NCBI GenBank assembly: GCA_025331445.1
Contig: JAIWNE010000008.1
Coordinates: 551,158 to 615,157 of the forward strand
Direction: 5' to 3'
Length of the DNA stretch: 64,000 nt
Source: Blakeslea trispora
Lineage: Eukaryota > Mucoromycota > Mucoromycetes > Mucorales > Choanephoraceae
Shown here: piece after piece, positions 34,803 to 46,590 of the stretch
How the letters are laid out: the number at the start of each line of letters is the position of its first letter
How positions within the stretch are numbered: position 1 is the stretch's first letter
Made by a program: the position numbers and the translations under genes
Notes under the pieces: model-generated
Database searches by the model: none
The model's input: only the letters and a program-made list of their open reading frames with translations
Told to the model about the DNA's origin: nothing

Positions 34803-37446
34803 TTAAGTATAAAGTTCTTGAACAGCAGAACCAACAATAGGAATAGCTTCACCTTGAAGATCTTCTTCCTTTAAGAAGTCAAGAGGAAATTCAACCAAAT
34901 GGCCACGGATGGTACTGAGATGTCTACGTACATCATGGACAGACATGTTGGGATCATGAACATGACCCAAGTTGATCTTTTCAGGGTCCGGATAGAATTG
35001 GTGGTATTGATTCCAATTGGTTACTATGGAAACATATCTTAGTTACCTTAAAGGGGGGAAGGGTAATATAATCAACTTACTAGTGTCATCAGGAACACAA
35101 TGGAATACTTCTCGGAAAGCCAATGTGTTTGTCTTGGCTGTGTGGTTCCAAAGATGCAAGGTTTCTTCACCCAAGGGATCCATGACTAATTTATCTTGTT
35201 CCGAGTCAGTGTAGTCAATTTGAGGTACTGGTAAAGGCAACATGGCATCATTGACAATATCCAATTCATCTTCTTCATGGACCATGCCTAAATGTTCTTT
35301 CCATAATTGACGACGTAAAGTAGCTGCAAATCGACTGGCTTGGTACTAGAAAGAAAATGAATGATTTGAAAAGTATATATATAAAGACACTTACAGGTTG
35401 ACCATTCATCATGGAAGGAATCATATCTCGATCCTCTACCATCAAGGCAACTTCAGAATCACGGTCACCACATTGAGAACGGTCGTTCAAGTTGGCTGAG
35501 CCCATGATGACAATACGATCATCTGCAATCAACAGCTTAGCATGAACATAGAGTTCCTCAGTCACATAATCATCCAATTCAAGACGTTCAGACAATTGAT
35601 CTGTAGGCAAAGACAGATGACTGCCATGATGTTGACTACTGGGACGATTGGGATCAGGCATCTGAGGACGTTGATCAGGCAAAACAAAGCCTGCAGGAGG
35701 TGTTGTGACTTGAGTATGCTCTACCTCTTGCTCTCTTAAGGGTCTGCCACCTTTATGAGGTGTGTAACCAGCATCACGTGCCATCATTTCTTCCACCATA
35801 GGACGGTTGATACGATCATAGCTTCGGAGACTGTAGAATCGAATGTATTCTGAGGCATCAATGTTTTCCTTTCTAAGCTTGCCGACAATACTCTTCTCAC
35901 CACTACAGATGGAGATGTATTGATAGTACATGACAAGTCTTGCTGTGGCTGCATCTTTCGAACTCAACTCGGCTGGGAAAGCAGGCATTAATGGAATAAT
36001 GACAAACACTTTGAATTTCTCTTGGTTGTCATATGCTTTCTTGATACGTCTGACAAGTGCATCACCAATTTGATTTTTGATGATGAAATTAGGGTCATCT
36101 TCAGTGGTAGTGACTGAGTTGTTTCAAAAAAAAATACAAGGTTAAATCCTATTTTATAATACGAGTACAATGACTTACTAAAAAACTGGTTTTCGATATA
36201 GACATAATGTTGAGCATTTGAAATGACATCTAAATAAGCATTTTGAATGGAATGCTATATAAGAGAAAGTATAGTTCAATAAACAAGCCATTTGTCTTTT
36301 TTTTTTTAATAGAAAACGCTTACTTCTAATTCAATACCAGAACTCCATGATGCACTACTACGTAATACTTGAGCAGTACAGGTACCATGAATGCCTGAAG
36401 TGTGATGATCAAAGTGATAGGATCTTAACAATTTGCTCTCCAAGGGAATCTTGAAAGACTGGTAACTACTGTAACCACCCAATGGTGGCTTCAAGAAAGG
36501 TGCGTTCTTCTTGTCGAGTGATTTAGATTGCTTGACAAAGTTCCATCGATCGCAGAAATGACGTGCAACATCTAGAACTGGTTCACCCAACTAGAATGAC
36601 TATAAGATGACTATCCATACACACATACTACTACTAATACTTTACCACACAAAGTGACATATCATGCCAAGGCATACGAGGTACAATCGTCTTGTCAATC
36701 AGACGCATATCCCATTCTTTGACTTTTTTATAACAAGTCAGTATGTCTCTTTGTAACAATAAAGAAAATAAGCTTACCATACTCAAAATCCCTTAAACGT
36801 GCATCACTATAATCTTGACCAGGATAAATTTCATAATGTGGGTCGGAAGCTGTAAAATCAGCTAATCGGTGAGCATGTGTATCCCAACGCCTAAACGGGA
36901 ATGCGTTAATCATCTATTCATGATATCAACGGAGCTGAATTTACCCATAACAAAGATCAATACCACCCAAGAAGGCAATACGATTGTCTACGACAACAAA
37001 CTTTTCATGGTGAGACCAAAAGAACGTACCACCTACAGCATGATCAGGATGTCTCTGTACTGATTTCCCCCCCACACCAGAAAATCAAATTAAGCTTAGA
37101 AAATAGTATTAAATCATTCAATTACGCTTACCTATGATGTTTTCGTGTAAGGATTGTAAATGTTTCTTTGTGTGAGCACTGTCTAATGTCAGAGCCAATT
37201 CCACTTCCTTTAGAGAGAGATGTAAGCAACCAAAAAAAAAATGAAACAAGCACGTCATCCATACAATCATTTACCTTGTACACTACAATATAAATCATAA
37301 CACCTTCTTCTGCCTTCTTTTTAAGTAATCGGTCGATTCTGTATTGTTCATATTTCTTGGGTGGTCTTCGGAGATACTTCAAAAAAAATTTATATTAAGA
37401 ATTGTGGCAAAACTAGTGTAACTCTTTAAGCTTACCAATTCTGGTG

Positions 37447-37488
<42 letters not shown>

Positions 37489-37859
37489 GAGAGTATTTAA
37501 TAAAGAACAGTTTTTTTGAAATTCCCTTTGAATGGACTTACCAGCCACCAATCTTCTATAAAGATCACCTCTTTAGCACTCTCAATTGCTTCCGAAACAG
37601 CCCTAAATGATTCATTTCGTGACTCAGTAACACTGGCTTTTTTTCTCTTTCCTTGTTTTTACCAACTATAATCATGACCATCTATAAAATATTTAACCAT
37701 GGCCTCATTTCGAATAGGTGCAAATGATTCATAACGATGTCCTTGAGCAAGATATTCTTCTTCTCGGTCATCTAAATCATCCTCGGATTTGATGACATGA
37801 TTAATAGCATGTCTAACTTCATGCTTTAATTTCTTGGCGAAATGGTTTAAGATGGGCAT
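34803..37859 (-). CDS. Phospholipase D (two HKD motifs, no PX/PH domains)
   Basis: Thirteen exons on the minus strand: 37663-37859, 37542-37602, 37436-37447, 37275-37376, 37132-37207, 36945-37059, 36778-36890, 36646-36722, 36324-36590, 36179-36254, 35395-36113, 35081-35345 and 34803-35023. They total 2301 nt, 766 residues. The enzyme cleaves phosphatidylcholine to phosphatidic acid and choline. It has EDWWLSPELYLRRPP near residue 80, HKD motif 1 ([20 protein letters not shown]), the downstream RWDTHAH and PWHDMS blocks, YVYIENQFF, and HKD motif 2 ([18 protein letters not shown]) followed by [13 protein letters not shown]. The N-terminus ([22 protein letters not shown]) starts directly before the catalytic region, so the PX and PH domains of yeast Spo14 or animal PLD1 are absent. 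Exon 3 is only 12 nt (encoding SPEL) and is preceded by an intron whose pyrimidine tract is a (CT)n microsatellite. The frame closes throughout. Confidence 0.92.
37449..37486. repeat. (GA)n microsatellite inside a PLD intron
   Basis: About 19 GA units on the plus strand, so (CT)n in the transcript. It lies in the intron just before the 12-nt exon 3 and forms its polypyrimidine tract, ending CTCTCAG at the acceptor. Confidence 0.95.
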
Positions 37860-38249
37860 GAACCGAAAATATTTTTTTTTTAAAAGAAAAAGAGAGAAAA
37901 AGAATACAAGCAGACACACTAGAAAGTTGAATTCTTTACTTTATGCGGAATACATTAGCAGTCTCAGCTTAGAATTAAAATGCTTACCTAAACTGTTTGC
38001 AACACCATTATTTTTCAAAGTAAATTGTTACAGATTCTTAAAATAAGCATGATGCAGCAAACAAAAACACACACACACACACACACACTATTTTATACTA
38101 CAAAACCATGTTTAGTAATAAAATGAATCTAGTAGTAAAAAAAAAACAAGCAAAACTATATATATAAAAAAAAAAGGGGGGTCACTTAAGAGTGTTTTTT
38201 TTTTATCCAACTCATTTTTCTCTTTTTCTAATAATGGATATAAATGACT

Positions 38250-39016
38250 TTATTCTAAATCGCTATCACTTGATACTGCTTCATCTTCACTGTCTGATTC
38301 TTGTTCTTCTTCCTTGAACATCTAGAAACAAAGTCAGTCATTGGCCCCAGCTATCTTTTCTTTCAACTTACTTCATCAGCATGATCCATTTCCATCAAGT
38401 TATCTTCATCACTCTCTAAGTCTTCATTTTCATCATCCAAGTCATCCTCAATATCACTTTCACTCTGGTCATCTTCTTCGTCTTCTTCTTCATCATCGTC
38501 TGTATCTAATGCTTGTTCATCATCAGATGTGTTCTCTCTACGACGACGAGCTTCTACTTGGTTGTGTACAAGATCTAGACGACCATGCATGGCCAATAAT
38601 TTAGGATAGGCTGTTAAGCGATCATCGAGTGCCTTGTAGACATTGGATAGTCGTTGTACCGTATCAGGTTGTGACATGAAATAGGCTGTATGAGTCAAGA
38701 GAACAACCTTGAGCCATTCTGTTGTGTCCCGAGCAGTAGGGTTCTTTTCGAATGAATCGAGCAACTCTTTTAATAAAGGCAAGACATGATCGAGAGGCAA
38801 TTGGCGTACTTTCTTGCGCATATCATCCATCGACTGAACACCCTTCTTTAATTCTTGCCAAGGTTGGCTTGTCTGTTCTTTTTCGTTAGGTGTGCATGTC
38901 ACACTGAATTTGCTGTGATCTGTTTCGTTATGGTTGACAATAGTAATATCTGTGTTGGTTATTGAGCTTCTTCTTACTTCTGTTGTGCCGTTCTGCTTTG
39001 ATCCTTTTTTGCCCAT
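38250..39016 (-). CDS. Stand-alone Utp12-domain protein (Utp5/WDR43-like)
   Basis: Two exons, 38372-39016 and 38250-38321, give 238 residues starting MGKKGSKQNGTTEVRRSS. Residues about 65-160 form a Utp12 domain: MRKKVRQLPLDHVLPLLKELLD, EWLKVVLLTHTAYFMSQPD, LSNVYKALDDRL and KLLAMHGRLDLVHNQV. These match the C-terminal domain of Utp5/WDR43, a component of the t-UTP subcomplex of the small-subunit processome that supports rDNA transcription and early 18S rRNA processing in the nucleolus. The last 70 residues are very acidic (DTDDDEEEDEEDDQ, ESDSEDEAVSSDSDLE). No WD40 propeller, normally N-terminal to this domain, is encoded upstream; instead there is repeat-rich DNA. It may be a genuine short family member, or the WD40 half may be a separate gene elsewhere. 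Confidence 0.82.
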
Positions 39017-39140
39017 TTTTATAAAGAATAGTATGCTTCAACTGAAGTAGAGTTATAAAGAAAAAAAAAAAAAAAACTAGACATAAAAAAAAAACTTGCT
39101 CAGTCACAAATAAAAGACTGCTTTTATAACAATGCGCTTA

Positions 39141-39181
<41 letters not shown>

Positions 39182-40473
39182 TTTTGAGTCTTTGCAAGTG
39201 AACAATAAGGTGGATTATAGAAAGACGGATATGAAAATTCATAGACTACATAGCCATTTGAAACCAATAAACTGAGCCTCCCGTTGAGCTGCTTTTCTCT
39301 TGTTTAAAATATGTTTGATTGCAGCAGAAGTACTGCCTCTTTTTTTTTTTGACAGATTGCATCTAACAAACCCCCCTTTCAGTTTCAGTGTATTCTGATA
39401 GCAGTGACGAAATTACTTAAGCTATTTTGTTGTAGCCTATTTATTCTATTTCATCACAACCAAATAAGTTTTCTTCCTTCCTTCCCTCATGCTAAATAGG
39501 TTTACCGGAACAGTCAAATCTATCATATCACAGAGTCAGCAATTGTTGATTTGCTATCCTCACCCAAAGAGAGTAAAATAGGCATTATGGTGTATTTAAA
39601 AGAAGGCTTTATTTATTCTTCCAAACAATGTTACTTTCTTTCTATACAGACCCAAAAGTAGAGAATAAGCCTGTTATACTTATTTCCTACAGTCAAATCT
39701 ATCCCTTTTTTTTTTTTTCAAAAGGAGTTCTATTTGTTGCATGTATCAATCAAAGTGGTGCTTGACAATTGTAACAAAATAAAATGTTAAAAGCTAGAGG
39801 ACGTATGAAAGTAAAATGAGCGAACGATTAGTCGTCGACAAAAGGTAGCCTTCCATGAAATCATGAACTTTCTCCCCTTGTACGTTATAGAGGTCGCCAA
39901 GCCCATCTTTGCAAAGAAGGTACTGATTGGTTTCAAAAAGAGATTGAAAAGCGCAAAAAAAAAAAGTTATTGTTTTAGCACTTTTGGACATTTGTCTATA
40001 GCCTAAAAGACCAGCCAATATTTCTTGTTTAACTCTTCAGTTAACAACAAGAAATGCTTCCCACATTTGAAGAGATGTAGAGTAGAAACTCACACTATTC
40101 AGTTGTCTGACTTTAGTGGTTACCCCCCCCTCTTTCTTTTAAACTCAGCGTTGCTTCTCACCACCATCAAAAGCAAATAGATCTTCTTTGAAGAGTGTTG
40201 CTCTCAATATATCTTGTATGTCTTTTCGATATACAGAAAAAAGAGAGAAAGAGCAAAAAGCCACCGAGTGGATTGTTGGGATAAGCTTTTTCCGGAAATA
40301 GTGTAGATACACTTGCTTCCCTTAAAAATAGATTGTACCACTCTAATTATCTGTATAAGAAAATTTTTCTTTTTTATTGTTCTTTATCTTTCTCTCTTTT
40401 ATCTTTATTTACTACAATAAACGACTTACAAGAAGGAGAAACAAGAAAAAGAGGGAGTGGGGAGAAATTTACC
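39017..40473. other. Intergenic with (CT)n microsatellite
   Basis: No gene supported. A (CT)n tract at 39140-39178 and several homopolymer runs. ORF 39794-40018 (-) has no motif. Confidence 0.4.
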
Positions 40474-40919
40474 ATGTCAACCTACAATCTAAACAACAAC
40501 CAAACTCTTTCGTCCTATACCCACTCTTATATATCAACAGAGCAGACGAATGGTAAGGAAATACAATAAAAGACGATTGTGATGATTTACCTTCTTTCTT
40601 TTTAAGTGACATGTAACTCCGATGAATACAACTGTCAACCAAGGCCTTTCATGAACATTGTACTGATTGTGTCTGTGCTTGTGTTTATTGTTTTGCGTAA
40701 ATCATCTTTTCTTCATGTAAATATAACTCTGGAAATGTTCAAAATATGAGCTAAATTGTTGTTCTTTTTTTTGGTGTTAGGATTGGAGTCAAACACAACA
40801 TGAAAACCGAATCAAAGAAGAGGAAGAGGAACAGGTGGGACTTATGCAAAGAGTAGTAAGTAAGCCATTGACAGAAAATTCAAAACTCGAAAATTAAATC
40901 TTGTATCCTTTAGTTTTAA
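40474..40919 (+). CDS. Small single-pass membrane protein, unknown
   Basis: Assembled from four exons: 40474-40552, 40607-40716, 40781-40855 and 40914-40919, for a product of 89 residues. All three introns (54, 64 and 58 nt) have GT-AG ends, and the donors GTAAGG and GTAAGT are strong. The N-terminal 45 residues are polar (MSTYNLNNNQTLSSYTH, then TCNSDEYNCQPRP). A clear hydrophobic helix follows (FMNIVLIVSVLVFIVL), then a basic residue and a charged C-terminal tail (HENRIKEEEEEQVGLMQR). I do not recognise a family. If the last intron is not removed, the frame instead continues to a stop at 40895-40897. The evidence is the consistent splice pattern and the membrane segment only, so this remains a prediction. 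Confidence 0.5.
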
Positions 40920-41481
40920 ACTCAGTAGACCATTTTTTTTTTGTAAATATTTCCACCTCTCTACTTTTATATGTACTTTGAATAAGTAAAACTAATAGTC
41001 ATTTTTTCTGCTCAATGCGCTTGATCGAATCTTGTTGTTACGCTTTTGTTTCACAGTCAATTTCTTTCTCTTTTTATAAGAGAAAAAGGATTTCAAAATG
41101 AACTTTTTTTTTTAATGTTAGTTTTTACTACTAAGCTTTTAGTCTAAATGTCCAAAATCTTGACTGTCAAACGCCAAGATTTTGATTCTTAGACCAGAAG
41201 AAACTACTGTTTTCTGAATATGAGTTTGCATTGAGATAAAAATTAGCGTGCGCTGACATGAAAAGAATAATTGCGTCAAGGTAAAAATAGTTTTGGCGTT
41301 GCTTAGCACCAAGAGATTAATATGAAATAACTACTTTTTATTTTCTCAACTGTAAATTTCCCTATCCCATTCCTTTAGCGTTGGATAATCATTGACATTT
41401 CTAGTTACAGTTTATTGTTCTTGTAATATCCATCATGGCTAGGGTGATTGTTTCTCCTATAGTTTAAAAGAAATTAATCTT
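40920..41481. other. Intergenic region
   Basis: No gene seen. AT-rich sequence between a plus-strand and a minus-strand gene that converge here; presumably terminators and 3' UTRs. Confidence 0.4.
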
Positions 41482-42660
41482 TTAAAGAGAACTAGTGTTA
41501 CAGCGCTTCTTGATCCATTGAATATAGCATAAAAAGACTGCTTGTCTGTCTGATGGATTTTCATTATGTACTAACGTTAAACAATAGATGAGAAATTCGC
41601 ATCTCATAAGCAGGAGATGAAGCACTTACATTCATGATAGTATGCAGACCATGTCTTGAGCTCCTTATCCTGACTAGCTGTCAATTCAAATGCTTCAGCA
41701 GTACCCTTATAAGCATTGATAGGATCGGCGTCACTATGAGAATATAAGATGGGTGTTTGGATCAACTTGGCTTTTGACTTAATAATATCGGTTCCTGCAT
41801 CAATAAAGCTTCTTACTATTTTGACAGTCAACATTACATTCCCTTTTTTTTTTTTTGTGTATTCAAATAAAAAAAAAAAAGTTTGCTTACACGTAGATAA
41901 AGTAGCAAAGTCATGTACCAATGGATCGTTGATGTAAGCATTTACTTCATCTTGGTCGCGAGAAATACCCTTTGGATCTACCTTGGCGTGAATAGTGACA
42001 CTAGGTACAACAGTCGACATTGCTCTAAGCGAATAATATCTGAGTGGAGGAATAGGCATTGACAGAGTAACAAGAGGTGCAGAAGCAATAGCGCCCGTTA
42101 ATGTAGATACACCCTTGAATTTATCACCTCTAGCCAAATAGTTCAAGATCAACCCACCACCCTGTTTTTAAACTTAATCTTCTGCAAACCTATTGTTTAG
42201 ATCTGTCCCTCACTTACCATACTATGGCCCATCAAGAAGTGAGGAACCTTGTCTTTCTTAGTGGACAATACAGCATTGTCGATATCTTCAAGAGCTTTGT
42301 CATAACTAACGCGATTTGTTAACATGTTGTTTGAAAATAAATAAATAGATGATGTTACCCTTGATTGTTGCCGAATTGTTCCGACTTCTTGCCAGTCTCT
42401 CCCCAGCCGCGTTGATCATAACCATAAGATTGAATACCTTGATTAGCAAACTCTTTAAGCATACGGTCGTATCGTGCAATGTGATCGCCAAATCCATGAA
42501 TGACTCTTGAGAAGGTAAAAAAAAATCAGTTTTTCAGTTAAATTCAAATAAGAAATACATACACTAATGTAGCAATAGGTTCCGTATCAGGCTTCCATGT
42601 CATTGTGAAGATTTCATGATTGTCTTTTGTTTTTATCCATTCCTTGGTGACAGTTACCAT
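41482..42660 (-). CDS. Monoacylglycerol lipase (serine hydrolase, S33/hydrolase_4)
   Basis: Six exons: 42563-42660, 42359-42505, 42218-42305, 41891-42161, 41630-41815 and 41482-41570, giving 292 residues. The enzyme releases glycerol and a fatty acid from monoacylglycerols; yeast Yju3 is the closest known type. Visible motifs are the oxyanion-side LVVIHGFGDHIARYDRM, the YDQRGWGETGK loop, the nucleophile elbow GHSMGGGLILNYL, the catalytic aspartate in PILYSHSDADPINAYKG and the histidine in the joined YYHELHNENPSDRQ. The elbow is split by an intron directly after GHSM. The start ATG at 42660 (MVTVTKEWIKTKDNHEIF) is the first in frame, since the frame extends upstream only into a poly-T region. 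Length and motif order are normal for the family, so it should be active. Confidence 0.92.
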
Positions 42661-44034
42661 TTTGATGCTTAATAATTTCGAAAAGAGAAAAAAAGAAAAA
42701 AAGTAGAAAAAAAGAAAAAAAGAAAAAAAAAAAGCTAAAACATATGAAAAAAATTGGTGTAACAATTCATGTGAAAAGATTAGTGTCCTTTTTTTTTCTC
42801 ATTTCACAGACGACATGACTGATGACAAATGATTCAAGAATCGCTTACACAAGGCTCTGTTTCAAAAAAAAAATATGCCTTTTAATTTTACAAAGTCTCA
42901 GTCTAAAGTTATGTTTGAGTATGATGGAGAAAACAAACTATTTTCGGTCAGATCAGAGTTACTTTAAACCTATCTATTGGAATCAATGCTTGATACTCGA
43001 TTTCAGATAGAACTGTAATTCAACCAAACTATAGACTAGGCTACTATTCAAAAAAAAGAGTAGTCTGCAAAACAAAGCAGTTGAAGCAGCTTAATGTTGT
43101 ATGACCTTGTTTAAATGAGAGACTGATGAAGATTTATTGTCAGACCGAGTGATTGCTTGAGCATCATTGTAACTTGTCATACCAAACTGTAAGCTGCTGA
43201 TAAATTACCTTGCCAAGGCATTTCACGCTTCAAGCTCTAGCCTCGAAATCCAAAGCTATCATATCGAATATCTGCTCTAGCTATAGATGCTTATAGAAAC
43301 GTTTGCCTTGGAATTGGTTTCTTTTTCTATTGCCATTTTTGAAGCCAAAGTCTGCAGATAAAAACCTTTGTTTCCGTTCTTTTTCAAACAAACAGAGTCG
43401 ATTTATATCGAGAAGAGAGCTTTTCATATTGCAAAAATGGAAGCAATCTGGTAGAGAGAGAGAGAGAAATGACAAACCGACTGTAGAAAGCTGTCAGGTC
43501 AGATTACGACAAGCGGTGACATTCATGCGAGCAAAGTTTGTTTCGATAATCAGGCTCCTCTTCAATAATAAAAACAAAAAACTCGCCTTGCATGTAAGGT
43601 AAATCAATGTATCTACTTTTTATTGTTGAGCAAGATAAGAAAAGTTATAATGTGTTCCTTTAGAAGAGGGAAAAAGTAGAGACGGAGTTTACATGCATTG
43701 ACCAGCAATTTTGATGGTTGGACAAGTGTCATAATAATCAATGCTTTCTTTCTTTTCTTTTTGGAGTGGAGTTCATAAGTCAGTGAAGCAAAAGACAGGG
43801 AAATCTATTTTACTTCTTTGCTTTCTTAGCTCTCTTTTCCTCCCATTTGTGTTTGCAAGGTATACAGTGGTAGTAAAAGGAATTCAAGGTGTGGAAAACA
43901 ACAAAAAGCCAGTCTCAAAAGATCGGCAAATAAATTTCAGCAGTCCAAACCAACATGTGATTGAGTGCTGTCAAAAAGATATAAAAAGGCTTCGTTTTTC
44001 GCCTTCTTTTCTTCTTTTTTTTCTTTATCCATTT
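42661..44034. other. Start of a gene desert
   Basis: No gene supported. Homopolymer tracts lie at 42690-42735 and 43450-43470. ORFs at 43303-43602 and 43741-44076 overlap pyrimidine-rich sequence and show no motif. Confidence 0.4.
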
Positions 44035-44202
44035 AAGATGAACGGGATGGTCGTTCTCTATAGGCATGTGTCATGACACCTCTGCTGAGTTTGTTGGGCT
44101 AAGGGGACAAGATGAACGGGATGTGCGTTCTCTATAGGCATGTTAATAATACCTCTGCTGAATCTGTTGGGGCTAGGGGAGAAGGGGGCACTTGGTGCCC
44201 TT
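44035..44202. repeat. Tandem duplication of about 74 bp plus GGGCAC palindrome
   Basis: A unit starting AAGATGAACGGGATG occurs at 44035-44108 and again at 44109-44181, sharing GCGTTCTCTATAGGCATGT-like and CCTCTGCTGA segments with scattered differences. Immediately after the second copy lies a short perfect inverted repeat, GGGCAC TTG GTGCCC, followed by TTTTC. It could be a relic of a transposon end or SINE; I cannot assign it. Confidence 0.7.
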
Positions 44203-44911
44203 TTCTGTTATAATTAATAAAAAAAGAAAAAAAGTTAATTTGATTGTGAAAACCTATATTGCGCATAAGCCTTATTTTGTGTTGTGTTTACTTTTTGTCT
44301 TGTTATTGTTTCAATGATTCGTGTGTAATGTGTTTATACGATTTATCCATATCTTGGTATGAGTAAACTAAGATGTAGACAATAACTGTATTTTGTTACA
44401 GTCTTTTGTCCAGAGACTTGCATGATCAAGAAACCATCCATATTGAAATTTCATCCTTTGATGACTGCCAATACAAAAACATTCCAATACCTCTTCTCCA
44501 ATCTTACTAACTTTAGCATTGTGTTTATTTTCATTCGACTGATCAAGCCAGTCTATATCCATGTTCACTTCTGGATGCTTTTGTTTACAAAGATTACAAC
44601 AACACTGATATTTACAATCTAGTTTGTTTACTGCCATGCTCAATACATGGGCTATCTAGTCTGATTGCAAAGTCTGGCCTGTTCCATTCAATTCAAGGAG
44701 AGTCAAGAGTGACACAAAATGGAAGGGGAACCAAGGATTATAAGCAGCGAACGCAATTCAAGAGATTTTTTTTCCTTTATTGTATTTATTGAGGATGCGT
44801 TCGAAATCCATCGTTGTCAGTGCCGACTATTATCATCAACACTATCACTGTTGAAATATACCGAGATGCAAAATAAGAACGCGTAGAACAACTGATTAGT
44901 GCCAAAAGAAA

Positions 44912-44942
<31 letters not shown>

Positions 44943-45460
44943 AACCGGTAACTTGTATTGACAGACGCAGAGTGATTGAATGGAAAGAGCGCTATGCTTT
45001 TTATTGCATTTTGTTTCGTTTGGTTTATTGTTTAGACAGTAACTTGAAATAAAGGTACCTACAAGCATACTTTACATTTTGGCTGTTGTTGTTGTTGTTG
45101 TTGTTCAATCACCAAGGTATCGGTTGCAATCTATTCCACGGCCCTTTTTCTTTCTTTCTTTCTTTCCTTCCTTCTCTTAGCTGGTAAGCCTGAGTGTTGA
45201 TTGGAGGCTTAGACACCGAAGGCAGACCGACTCTCAGTAACAGGAATAGCGTGTTTAGTCAGCAAGCATACAGCCTCAGAGAGTTGAGGGTCAAGCTGCA
45301 GAATGAAGGATTGGATCGAGGTTGCTCAAGAAACAAGTGGAGAAAGAGCAGAGGAAAAAGAAGACGAAAAAGAAGATAGAGATAGCCGGTACAACGAGCG
45401 ATACAGTATCTTGTTGTATTGCATTGCACGATGGAGAAAGAGAGGAAGAGGAAGTTGATA

Positions 45461-45508
45461 GATGGTCCAAAGGATGGTCCAAAGGATGGTCCAAAGGATG
45501 GTCCAAAG
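45461..45508. repeat. Minisatellite, 4 x 12 bp (GATGGTCCAAAG)
   Basis: Four exact copies of GATGGTCCAAAG in tandem followed by a partial copy. In one frame they read GWSK repeats and in another DHPL, but no gene context supports translation. Confidence 0.95.
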
Positions 45509-46063
45509 GATGGCCGTATCATCTCAGTATAAAACTATCTATCTGCCAATTCGTCGATAATCAACATAGCACCACAGTATAGTACATTCAATCATATGCT
45601 CTTGACTTGTATTGAACTCTGCCTGCATTACCCTGCATCTATGTACAATTATCTATGAAATGCGGTGGAGGAGAATGGCGAGGATCAGAAACAGTGTGGC
45701 AAATATAGCAGTGTGAGGAGCATATGAGGAACATTTGAGGAAGATGCAGCACAGCCAAGTGATAAGGAAGGCTTTTGTTCAAGTAGTTTGACAGCATGTG
45801 ATTGCAGCCCCGGTGAATATGCCGGATATGGATATGGATACAATTCCGTGATTAAATGTACTGATGAGAGCAACAAAGGGCTATCATAGTATTGTACATG
45901 TTGCAATGAGTACAGATTAATCTGAGTCTATGGGAGGGGACGAAAGAGCATGTAAAGCAGATATGACATACTTTGATTCAACCATTCTTGCCTATCCGAA
46001 ATAGTACAATGAATGTATCACGTGGAGAAGCATGTAAAGTAATGAAAGATCCATCTTCCTTCT

Positions 46064-46128
46064 GTGAGAGTGAGAGAGTGAGAGAGTGAGAGAGTGAGAG
46101 AGTGAGAGAGTGAGAGAGTGAGAGAGTA
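46064..46128. repeat. Minisatellite, about 8 x 8 bp (GTGAGAGA)
   Basis: Exact GTGAGAGA units in tandem over 65 bp, inside the gene desert. Confidence 0.95.
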
Positions 46129-46590
46129 AATGAGAGGTTCACTATCAATTATCGTTGCACCCTCTTTACTATGTTGTCTGAGCATTTCATCAACTTGTAT
46201 GCAATTACTGAGTGAAAAAAAAAGGGGGGGGGATTGTGAGTAGCACATACTATCAAGTAAGAAGAATAAGTCTTGACTATGCAAACATGCATGAGATCAG
46301 TAGAGTGCTTCTCAAACAAAAGCACACCTTGTTAAGGCACTATTGCTGTTCAACATGAGAGAGATAAAAGTCTGGAAGTATATGCATGAATCTTGAGGAT
46401 GGATCATGAAGCAATTGATAAGCATGATAGAGTGTGTAGAGGATGTTCATCATTCCATCCAAGTCAGGTAGAGATTAGGCTTGATCAAGCAGTAGATTTA
46501 GATAGGTTGATCACATAAGAGTGACAGTAATCGAACAACCTAGTGTCAGTCAGTAGAATGTTTATTGAATGTAGGCATGATTTACTGAAT

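Larger units (their letters stand above)
44203..46590. other. Gene desert with minisatellites
   Basis: No supported gene. A minus-strand frame at 44368-44643 is cysteine-rich (CKYQCCCNLCKQKHPEV) and might be transposon debris. Simple repeats include (GA)n at 44915-44938, (TTG)n at 45083-45105, TTTC tracts at 45150-45170, a 12-bp minisatellite at 45461-45508 and an 8-bp minisatellite at 46064-46128. A G run lies at 46223-46232. Confidence 0.45.

Noticed and set aside
45259..45582. Overlapping ORFs with GWSK or DHPL repeats
   Set aside because: They are the 12-bp minisatellite read in several frames, without a start context or homology.
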